The notes beneath the pieces are model-generated. The model made no database searches. It saw nothing but the letters and a program-made list of their open reading frames with translations, and was not told the origin of the DNA. DNA of 64,000 bases, taken from assembly GCF_958979055.1 (NCBI RefSeq), contig NC_084888.1, positions 34,095,804 through 34,159,803 on the forward strand. The letters run 5' to 3'. This DNA comes from Alnus glutinosa (lineage: Eukaryota; Streptophyta; Magnoliopsida; Fagales; Betulaceae). Positions 55,986 through 64,000 of this stretch are shown here, piece after piece. Each line of letters begins with the position of its first letter. Position 1 is the first letter of the stretch. Position numbers and translations under genes: made by a program.

Positions 55986-56410
55986 TCAATTTAATTACGA
56001 TGTCCCTCAAACTTTAAAGTCAATATTAACGGGTAATGCTTGGGTGAAGCAAAATTTACCCTCCCGAACTTGCCAACATGTGGCAAAATTTACCTTCCGT
56101 CCAATCGCCCGTCTGTTTGGACGAAAAGTCGGTCATGTGCATTGCATGTAACATTTTAATGCTTTTTTCCTTTCAAAAATGCCCCCATCCCATCAGCCCC
56201 ACGTGACTGCGTGTAAATTCTTCAATCTCTCTCTCTCTCTCTCTAAACTTTCTCGCCGACTACCTATTGACCTAGATTCCAGAATGGCCGGAACTGTAAC
56301 GGACCGGATGGAGAGCATGCAGCTGGACAGCCGCAGACCCACTAGTTGACCTAGTCCACTAAGCTTCCAGTGCTAACGATAGTCATGATCACCACTGACC
56401 TCCTTCTTCC

Positions 56411-56496
56411 TGCGGCAATATCGACAACATAAACTACCCGTTTCGGTTGAAAGGCGGCGATCCACCAATCTGCGGCGATCAAAGGTACAATGTTTC
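56411..56496 (+). pseudogene. captured fragment: receptor-kinase galacturonan-binding domain
   Basis: Encodes CGNIDNINYPFRLKGG followed by DPPICGDQRYNV, the hallmark of the GUB_WAK-type extracellular domain of LRK10L or wall-associated-like receptor kinases (Cys-Gly, NI.YPFRL, CGD..Y). Only about 28 residues are present; there is no kinase part. Confidence 0.75.
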
Positions 56497-56764
56497 CGAC
56501 AGTATATTACCCAAGTACGTGTACAGACGTTTACGATCAAGTGGTCTATGATTTTACTTACAAAAAAAAAGAAAAAAAGAAAAAAAGGTGGTCTATGATT
56601 TTAAGCTTTCATGGATCCAAGTCCGCTACCACGTAAGGGTTGGAGCTGCCCTGCCCATCCTTGGGAAGCAGGTGGTGAGTGCGAGGCATCGTGGCCAACG
56701 TCCACTGGCTCTGGAATTTCAAAATGTTCTTTGTTGCAGGCAGCAACACCTCCCGCACGGAGAC

Positions 56765-56935
56765 AATGGCAGAAGAAGACAAAAAAGCTCCAATGCATGA
56801 AGACATACTAGAGGCCATTCTGTCGCACACCCTTGCATGTCACGTGCCCATCACTTGGAAAAGTGCCATTCTCTCTTCTCTTGGACGCTTCAACAAAATC
56901 AACCCCTGGCTCATTATCATGCTCTGTTTTTTGAA
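56765..56935 (+). pseudogene. captured fragment: F-box protein N-terminus
   Basis: Starts MAEEDKKAPMHEDILEAILS and continues TWKSAILSSLGRFNKINPWL, the pattern of plant F-box/kelch proteins (EDILEAILS..., ACHVSKSWK...). The middle of the F-box is shortened and the frame runs into unrelated sequence after NPWLII. The parent gene is probably intact elsewhere in the genome. Confidence 0.65.
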
Positions 56936-57075
56936 CCTCAAACATATGATCTTTTCTTGTAAATGCCACTTGCTAGCACATGCACCTACTGATAAATTAA
57001 GTTGTATGTCCTCATTTTATGTTCTTCTGGCGAGAACACGTTCATATTGCAGAACCCAGTTGAAATTTGTGGAAG

Positions 57076-57132
57076 ATGAGGCCAAAGATTTATCTTTTCG
57101 GTGACTCAATTACTGAGGAGTCCTTCGATGAG
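57076..57132 (+). pseudogene. captured fragment: GDSL esterase/lipase start
   Basis: Encodes MRPKIYLFGDSITEESF, the beginning of a GDSL-type esterase with the block-I Gly-Asp-Ser and its catalytic Ser. The rest is absent. Confidence 0.7.
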
Positions 57133-57403
57133 GTGTTGGACAGGGTTTTTCTGGCGGTGGAAGGGGGTGGCGGTGGCGGTGATGTATTATTTACTTGGTG
57201 GTGATATATTATAGAGAAGACTTTTGAGAGATAAATCAAAGTGGATGCATGAAGAAGAAACCAAGTACATGCAGGATCGACAAAAACATCAAGTGAGCTA
57301 CATGTGTATGAAGAAAGAAATAAGCCAAAAAACTTGAGGGGCCCACAATAAGACTTGGTAGAAATCAAGTCACGACTCACAACCTCTACAAGAATGGTGG
57401 ACG

Positions 57404-57472
57404 TCTTCGGCCTTCTCGAAGAGGCGGAATGGCTTGATGAAGAAGGCTCGCAAGCTCTCCATTCTCTGCGAC
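57404..57472 (+). pseudogene. captured fragment: MADS-box domain
   Basis: Encodes KRRNGLMKKARKLSILCD, the core of the DNA-binding MADS domain (KRRNGLxKKAxELSxLCD), preceded by SSAFS. The residues before and after do not fit a MADS protein, so it is a short captured piece. Confidence 0.7.
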
Positions 57473-57921
57473 CCAACTTCTTGAGTAGCTCTTGCCCACT
57501 TGTCGTCGCAGTAGTGCTTGGCCGACATGCGAAGAGAGCCAACGAGGTTGGGGAGAGAGCGAAGGAGGAGTGGGGGATGACGAGGTTGGCCATCGGGGTT
57601 GGGTGGTTTGCAGGAGAGGGGCGGTGTCGGAGCAACTGGACAATAGGGTTGAATGAGTTTTTTCTTTTCTTTTTTGTTTAATGCATGTGCGGGTAAGAAG
57701 GTTGACGGGGAAGAGGGTATTTTTGGAAGATAAAATCCTTTAAACGGTCATGTGCAACGCACGTGACCGAATTTCCGTCCATACAGACGGGCGACTGGAC
57801 GGAAGGTAAATTTTGCCACACGTTGGCAAGTTCGAGAGGGTCATTTAACAATTTTGGTACATTAGGGGGTAAATCGCCACCCAATAGATAAAATAGGGGG
57901 GTAAAGTGTAATTATCCCATA

Positions 57922-58910
57922 ACTTAATTATAATGGTTAAACACCTTTTTGCCTTATATGGTTTTATTTTTTGCCCCATGTGCTCTATTTATGTATTTTT
58001 CTATAATGTCACTATTTTATATTTGTTGTCTTAAGGTTATATGAACAATTTATCATTTTAAAGTATTCTCATTTAAACATTACACTTAATACTTAATCCT
58101 TGCTAATTACTAGTCATCTACACAATTTAGGTCATAGGACCTAATTGGATTAAACCATAAATCCCTTGGCATCGTCATCTTCAACTATCCTATGCAACTC
58201 TTATTCTTTTATTACATAAATACTTGAGTACTTATACTATGGGGCCTTAATCTTATTAACATATTAACTTAATGACCCTTATTACCCTTTATTTTTATTT
58301 ACTCCTCTTTTTTACTAATTATTTGTTTCACTCTTTTCTCTTAAACTCTACTCACAACTCTGTCCAAGGCATTAGCCATGATAATTATTAACATTTGACT
58401 CAACATTTAATTTAATTACAATCTACCCAAATAATTATTTATTTATTCAACTAGGACCCATTATTGTTATTCTAATTCCATTATTTTATCTCAAACTCAT
58501 TTTATTTGAGACAACATAAATATTATCACCTAAAATATAATTATTAGTCTCATCTATTTAATAAATATAATTTATTAATTTTCAAATTCCCTATTTATTT
58601 TCTTGATCTTTACATCCTTCCCTCATAAAAGGCGGGGAGTTATAGTGGTCAAGGACGTAATCGGGTGAGTGGTGCTGGTTATTTTGACACAACTTACAGA
58701 AGTAGCAGATTTTATCATCAGGTGTTCTACAGTTACTAACTGCAAATGCCACAAACGACCTACACCCTTCATTGTATTCCATCGTACCTTAAGTCTTTGT
58801 CATTCAAGTCTTGTCTATCTTTTTCTCTACGTACATTACAAAACAGTAACAAATGAACACATGAAATTGATATAATTTTCATTGTATGTTCTTGGTAACT
58901 TATTAAAGGA
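57922..58910. other. AT-rich spacer, no gene
   Basis: Mostly A/T text. There is a possible old LTR-like stretch near 58120-58700 (gtcataggacctaattgg, ggcggggagttatagtgg), but no domain or paired repeat was found. Confidence 0.4.
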
Positions 58911-58914
58911 CCCA

Positions 58915-59215
58915 AATTATGATGAAAGAGATGAATAGATTCTAGACTTGATTTATTTAATTTTCTAGAAATTATGATCAAAGATAAGAATAGGTTCTAG
59001 ACTTGAATTTATTTCATTTTTTCGAAATTATGATGAAAGAAAAGAATAGATTCTAGACTTGAATTTATTTCATTTTTTCGAAATTATGATGAAAGAAAAG
59101 AATAGATTCTAGACTTGAATTTATTTCATTTTTTAGGAATTATGATGAAAGATAAGAATAGATTTTAAACTTGATTTATTTAATTTTTTAGAAATTATGA
59201 TGAAAGAGAAATTAC
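58915..59215. repeat. 62-bp tandem repeat, nearly five units
   Basis: Units contain gattctagacttgaattt, atttcattttttcgaaa and attatgatgaaagaaaag. The two middle units are almost identical and the outer ones diverge. Non-coding, just upstream of the promoter spacer of the last DUF674 copy. Confidence 0.85.
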
Positions 59216-59224
59216 CCCTTAAGA

Positions 59225-59566
59225 ACATGACCATAGTATTTCATGTACAAATATGGGCATAGAATTATGAATTTAGGCGTATGCTATTGAGACTTTCGTA
59301 ATCCTACAAATTAATGTCAATCACATCATTGGACCCACACAATTTATAGGAATCCTTTTTTATTTTTATTTTCTTTTAAACTAAGAGCTTAATTTTGTTA
59401 TGGGTACTTTGTACTATTTGGGGCTGCCAATGGAAAGCATATAAAGAGGCATGCCAGAGCGAATTCGATCTGTGTAGGACAAAAGACTTTAAAGCCAAGC
59501 CTATTGGGGATTCTTGCCATACTGAACCCATTCGAAGATTCGTCATCATCCACATACCTAGCTAAC
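59225..59566 (+). promoter_or_regulatory. promoter spacer of the last DUF674 copy
   Basis: Homologous to 4040-4116 plus 4635-4898 upstream of copy A, but without the retroposon and the Cassandra insertion. It has ccaatgg at about 59428, cagagcgaatt at about 59455 and ctttaaagcc at about 59488. It serves as the empty-site reference for copy A. Confidence 0.55.
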
Positions 59567-62197
59567 ATGGCAACGACCAAAGTAAGCCTGAAGCTTATCA
59601 TACACAAGAAGTGCCGACGGCGACGGCTGCTCTTTGCTGAAGCAGACAAAGAATTTGTTGATTTCCTTTATAGCATTTTCACTCTGCCGGTCGGAGCTGT
59701 CACAAGGCTTCTGAAAGAGGGAGGTGGCATGGTAGGCTGCTTGCCAAGCCTCTACCGGAGCATTGAAAATATGGGTGTTGCTTACATCCAACCAGACAAA
59801 GACAAACGCTTTCTGCTGCAACCCAACGTCGTCATGCCTGGTGCTAAACTCCCTCTCCTATTGCCAAACGTTGGCTCAACATTCCGTCAATTGTATAGGT
59901 GTCCGTACTCATGCAATTCCAGCAACTGTAGCAGTTACGTGGCTGATGACAATAGCACAATTTGTCCTCTGTGCAACAAGAAGATGGACCGGATCGTAAC
60001 ATTCATAGACCCACCAAGAGCAATCAGGGCATCCCCCAACAGTGAAGAAGGTTACGTGAAACCGATGGTTACATACCTGGTGATGGATGATATGGAGGTG
60101 AAGCCCTCTTCCTTCAGCCTTCTTGCCACTCTTCTCACCAAGTTTAATGTGAAGGATATAGGGGATATTGAGGAGAAAGTTGTCGATGTGGGCATGGATG
60201 AGGTATGCCACTCATTACTCATCCCCTGCTTTTAGTTTGTTCATTCTTTTTGGTAAACATTGAGCAACAAAGTCGTTAAATAAGGGGTATTATTTCTCAT
60301 TTTCTGTTCCAGGTTAGTCAACCCTGGTATATATCAATATATGTGGCAATAATATGCCTTTTATTTTGTTTATGAAGCAGCATTATTCTTTATCAAATTA
60401 CTAAGTAAACTTCCGCTAATTAGAAACTAATATTGCTTAAGATAATTCGTAGTATGGATGACCTCTCAAGCAGGATGGAATTAGAAATTTAATTTCATGA
60501 GGGCTGATTTTCCGTAAAAGGGGATTGGAATAGATAAATTGAGGGAAAAATATAAAAAAGCCCCCTGAACTAACAGCTAATTTTAAATAGTCTCCTCCTG
60601 AATTTTTAAATGTGCTATTGTGACTCATCAAATTACCAAGGTGCGCCAAAAATGCCACTTTTTTCGATAATGCCAGGGGTGGCGCGAGGCCACCCCCAAA
60701 GGTATTATCAAATTTTTTTTATTATAGTTTTTTAGAGAATAAGAGTATTATCGGAAAATGTGGCCTTTTTGGAACACCTTAGTAGTCTGATGGGTTACTT
60801 TCACACACTTGAAAATTTATGGGCTATTTTAAAATCAGATGTATGTTGAGGAGATTTTTTTTATATTTTTTTCCATAAATTTAAGACAACATGGCCAATT
60901 ATGATCTTCCTGAACTTCAACAGCCCCTTTGAGAGTCTTGGGTGTGGAATGAGATATGATTCTCTACCACCTAAATATACAATTTTTCACCATCTTGTCT
61001 ATGTGGCAAGGTGGTTCCCCCACTTTATTTTATTTTTTAAAAACAAAAAGAAAAAAACTCTAAAGCTAGTGAGGGACCACCTTGCCACATAGACAAGGTG
61101 GTGAAGAGTTGTATATTTATGTGGTGAAAAATCATATCTCTTGTCAATTGGAAAAAAGAAAAGAAAAAGTGAAGCTTTTGTGATTGTTCTGGCCTAAAAC
61201 AACGTACATAATGAAGTTCGTCCAAAAAAAAGAAAAAAAAAAAAAAGGTTCCAAAAATAATTTTCATGCGTAAGAAACAAGTCAAATTTCTTATCATTAT
61301 GATAGAACATAGAGTTTTTTAGGGGAAAATTACACTATTGGTTTCTGTAGTTAGCTTAAATTACAAATTATTTTATCTAGTATCAAAATTAGTTAATTCA
61401 GAGATCTCTGTGGTTGGCTTAATTTACAAATCGCTCACTAAAATCATATATAGTCGAAATTTTAGTTACTTGCGGCTTATATTCTTTTAGTTTTGTACTT
61501 GGTCCAAGAATATGAGATGGCGGAATGACCTCAAGGCCTTGGGTGGTTCGGCCATTTTATTGGGTGAATTGGGCAACTGAGTGAATTAGCATTGGAGATA
61601 ATTCAGCCACCTCTATTTTCAGGCATAGGATCAGAGGTGGTTTGACCATCCTCCATATTCACCCAACCACCCCATTAGCAATTAATGGGGTGGTTTGATT
61701 ACCCATTTTTGTTGGCTTGGGGTGGTTGACATCTCTTGTTTTATTCATTTTTTATTTTTTTTTTATATATTTTTTTTTCCTTTATATATATATATATTAT
61801 TTTTTATTAGAGAAGACACATGTGAAATTCTAATTGGAGATGATGTAGCATACTGACTATCTTCGTTAGGATTTTACATAGCAAGTTAACCTATGAAGTT
61901 CTTTGTTATTTATGCTTAATTACCATAAGGAGTTTAAATCACTTTCTAAATCCTAGATAGCTTGCAAATAAGTGCAATTAAAAAGAATAATTTTTCATTA
62001 TTATTTTTTTTCTTCCTTTAATAGAATAACTATCTTGCTGCTTTAATTTGACTGGTTTAATTTGTTGCTAGGGTGTGCAATTGCTCAAGGCTTCTCTCCA
62101 ATCAAAAACTGTTCTTACTGATGTCTTCTTTCTGGCCGAGCCCATTGGAAGTGAGGAGTCAATTGAAGATGAGGAATTGAGGGGGTATAATAGCTAA
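59567..62197 (+). CDS. DUF674 family protein, chimeric copy A'/C' (two exons)
   Basis: Exons 59567-60202 and 62072-62197, with a 1869-bp phase-0 GT-AG intron, encode 253 residues. Exon 1 is nearly a copy of copy A (MATTKVSLKLIIHKK, FAEADKEFVDFLYSIF, LPSLYRSIENMG, a Cys cluster ending Cys-Pro-Leu-Cys, DDMEVKP). The last exon, QLLKASLQSKTVLTDVFF plus an acidic tail, and the 3' flank resemble copy C. The intron contains A-type 3' flank (60290-60475) and then C-type intron (61800-62050). It therefore looks like a fusion of an A-type front to a C-type end. The open frame without splicing would stop at 60235 after 222 residues. Function unknown. Confidence 0.82.
60541..60890. mobile_element. MITE in the chimeric gene's intron
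   Basis: The ends ggaaaaatataaaaaag(cccc) and (g)attttttttatatttttttcc are inverted. The centre has ggggtggcgcgaggccaccccc, the same motif family as at 11086-11245. No coding. Target duplication unclear. Confidence 0.55.
60951..61140. mobile_element. 190-bp foldback MITE
   Basis: The left arm gagatatgattctctaccac...gacaag-type text is repeated in inverted form on the right (...accttgccacatagacaag, ...aaaaatcatatctc). The arms are about 68 bp each around an A/T-rich loop with an A-run, so nearly the whole element is a hairpin. Confidence 0.75.
61500..61745. repeat. GGGGTGGTT-type dispersed repeat in the intron
   Basis: Multiple ggggtggtttg, ggtggttcggcc and aaccacccc words in both orientations, the same family as 11086-11245 and the copy C intron at 20290-20325. 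Confidence 0.45.
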
Positions 62198-62199
62198 GC

Positions 62200-62203
<4 letters not shown>

Positions 62204-62269
<66 letters not shown>

Positions 62270-62319
62270 ATTATCTATCTCTCACTTTTAGCTGGAATAG
62301 CTAAGCAAAATCATAAAAA

Positions 62320-62351
<32 letters not shown>

Positions 62352-62362
62352 AAAAAAAAAGC
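62204..62362. repeat. (TA)n and A-run after the chimeric gene
   Basis: About 60 bases of alternating ta at 62207-62267, then A-rich runs at 62315-62360. Length uncertain in any assembly. Confidence 0.8.
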
Positions 62363-63320
62363 CTTTCATTCCCTTATATACTAAAAATGCAAAATAGATT
62401 TTTCCTTTCCTTCTTTACCTTCTTTTCTCACCCTTGTGATTATAATTAATTAGTAGTTATCTTTTACGTCTTTACAAACAAACAAACAAACAAAAAATTA
62501 AGTATTGGCATTTACAGTTTTTTCCAATTTCATTGATGATATTAGTTTTACTGCTTGTTTATTTCATCTTGCAAAATACAACTTTTTTTTTTTTTTTTGT
62601 AGAGTTTTTTAGTTTGGAGTGATATTTGGCTCATAATTTCTTCGATCCTAAAAAATGACCCCTGCTTCTTAAATCCTGTGATTCATGATCGTTATTTGGT
62701 GTCTTGTGATGGTTTTTTGGTGATACTGTGTTGGTAATGATGGAGAATAAAGCGGTGATTATGCTGCTAGAGATGAGAGTTTTATTGTGTTTTTTTTGTA
62801 AAGATGAGCTTTTAATTAAAATGAATAAAACATTCTAAAATTTATTATTTTAATAAAATAGAGAAGTTTAGATAAGCTGTTAAAGTAAAGTCTTAAAAAG
62901 TAGTTAGCTAAGTTAAAAAAAATATATATTTTAATTAGTCATTTTACATAAAAAAAAAAAAAAATTTATATGAACAATTGCGAATGCTCTGCTTTACGAA
63001 GAGTTCGGTAAATTGCAGGTATCTGAGAAGAAGACCAAGAGCTGAAAGATGAGATGGTCAATCGGCTACAAGAGCTGGGACAAAAGCTTGAGATAATCTT
63101 CAAATGTGTGCGCTATATTAATTTCTACGTTCCATCATGACCGACTTGTAATATTCCATATATGTTAGTCAAACGTGGTGTGTCAATAATTTGCTTTTTT
63201 TAATATTCTGTTTCTGAATTTGCATTATTATTATTATCAAATTTATAGTAAATTTCAGTTAGGTATATTCTCGGATAATCTTAAGAGTTCGGATGACCTC
63301 TTTAGCAAAGCGTTTGATCT
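62363..63320. other. 3' flank of the chimeric copy
   Basis: 63130-63190 (gaccgacttgtaatattcca, tcaaacgtggtgtg) matches 21055-21105 downstream of copy C. An isolated exon-like stretch at about 63028-63111 would read EEDQELKDEMVNRLQELGQK but is preceded by a stop and has no partner; I do not call it a gene. Confidence 0.45.
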
Positions 63321-63720
63321 ATAAGAGTATTTATAGTGAGTTCTTCATTTCAATTTTTACTAAAATTTGGTAAAACTAATTCAAAAAAATTCACTTTAAC
63401 AAACTCTTTATTATTTATCTATTTTGTCTTTTGTCAGAATTTCACTCCAAATTTAACTCACAAATTTAATGAGTTATTGAATATTTTATTATTTATCTCT
63501 CATTTAACTTTATTTTTCACTTTTCCTCTCTCATTTGTTAGGAGTGGTTCCTTAAAACCAATAAAAAATTAATATCTAGTTGAAATAGAAAAATATTTGA
63601 AGAGTTTGATGTAAGAAGTTTGTTAAAAATAGTAGATAAAAATAACAAAAGTAGATTTTTTTTTTTTTTTTTATCTAAAATTTGGAGAAAATTTATAAAG
63701 CTCACTATGGATGCTCTAAG
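63321..63720. mobile_element. MITE, about 400 bp
   Basis: The left end tataagagtatttatagtgag and the right end ctcactatggatgctcta read as inverted repeats of one another. It interrupts spacer conserved at 55200-55330. The interior is AT-rich with a T-run at 63657-63672. No coding. Confidence 0.6.
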
Positions 63721-63803
63721 TGAAGAAAATTTTGGTTGGACCAAGACAAACCTGACCATGTTGGTGCCACGCGCGCCAACATGATAATTGCCAATGCTAG
63801 GCC

Positions 63804-64000
63804 TTCGAGAGCATCCTAATAAACTCTCTATTTCAAATTTTTCACTAAAATTTAGTGAAAAACTCAAAAAATTAAAAAAAAAATTAAAAAAAAAAAATGC
63901 ATTCTAACAAACTCTTCATAATTTCTCTATTTTGGCTATTGTTAAAATTTCATTTCAAATTTGACTCACAAATTTCATAAGCTATTCAATATTTATCATT
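63804..64000. mobile_element. second copy of the 63321 MITE, cut by the window end
   Basis: Starts gagagcatcctaataaactc and continues with acaaactcttcataatttct and tttcaaatttgactcacaaatt, matching 63321-63500 in order. The right end lies outside the window. Confidence 0.55.

Larger units (their letters stand above)
55990..57921. mobile_element. inverted-repeat element carrying captured gene fragments
   Basis: About 56065-56160 and 57735-57850 are inverted copies (shared: gaacttgccaac, gtggcaaaatttaccttccg, cgcccgtctgt, ggtcatgtgc on one side and complements on the other). Outer parts resemble MITE-type ends of the form ttaattacactttacccc. The interior holds recognisable pieces of at least four unrelated host genes, all on the + strand: a LRK10L/WAK-type extracellular domain, an F-box protein, a GDSL esterase and a MADS-box factor. 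Such mixtures are made by Pack-MULE and related Pack-TIR elements. No transposase was seen. Exact termini and target duplication were not resolved, so the superfamily is open. Confidence 0.72.

Noticed and set aside
57404-57472. A functional MADS-box gene
   Set aside because: Only about 23 residues of the domain are present, the flanking residues do not fit, and it lies among fragments of other genes inside one inverted-repeat element.
63028-63111. An exon with coiled-coil-like sequence
   Set aside because: It reads well for about 28 residues but has an immediate upstream stop, no partner exon and no paralogous copy in the other units.

Overview
The window is nuclear DNA from a flowering plant, most likely a woody eudicot. 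The signs are five tandem copies of the plant-specific DUF674 family, GT-AG introns, AT-rich spacers, and dense Copia, Ty3/gypsy, hAT, CACTA, LINE and MITE insertions. I cannot name the species; a Fagales-like tree is a guess. No rRNA, tRNA or microRNA gene and no CRISPR array was found.

The host genes are all DUF674 and all on the + strand. Copy A is at 5472-6352, B at 14802-16366, C at 19388-20886, B' at 48655-54900 (a pseudogene) and A'/C' at 59567-62197 (a chimera). Each has a long first exon of about 200-212 codons ending at a conserved Gly-Met-x-Glu, one phase-0 intron, and a short last exon of 26-41 codons. Their upstream and downstream spacers are also homologous, so whole units were duplicated. 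The paralogous spacers act as empty sites that date and delimit many insertions.

Layout by region. 1-4800: AT-rich spacer, old retroposon tails and an LTR remnant. 4904-5428: a Cassandra-type 5S-bearing element in the 5' leader of copy A, with one terminal repeat inverted. 7059-10522: part of a Mutator-like MITE joined to a truncated Ty3/gypsy element. 11280-14800: LTR remnants, duplicated spacer and a 142-bp MITE. 16400-19250: spacer with a small hAT element. 21160-26945: an LTR remnant split by a complete, apparently intact 4.7-kb hAT transposon. 27960-37370: a LINE split by a small hAT element and by a 7.7-kb non-autonomous LTR element (LARD) full of tandem repeats. 37788-39985: a non-autonomous CACTA element. 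42855-48366: a young, whole-looking Copia element flanked by 162-bp direct repeats. 48655-54900: pseudogene B', with an exon inversion and a second young Copia in its intron. 55990-57921: an inverted-repeat element that captured fragments of at least four host genes. 58915-59215: a tandem repeat. 59567-62197: the chimeric DUF674 gene. 63321-64000: MITEs.

The picture is a tandem family of a poorly understood plant protein that duplicates, recombines and decays while transposons enlarge one unit. The spacer-to-gene distance is about 2 kb in unit B and about 21 kb in unit B'. Copies A, B, C and A'/C' look translatable; B' does not. Everything here rests on reading the sequence by eye; no searches were run.
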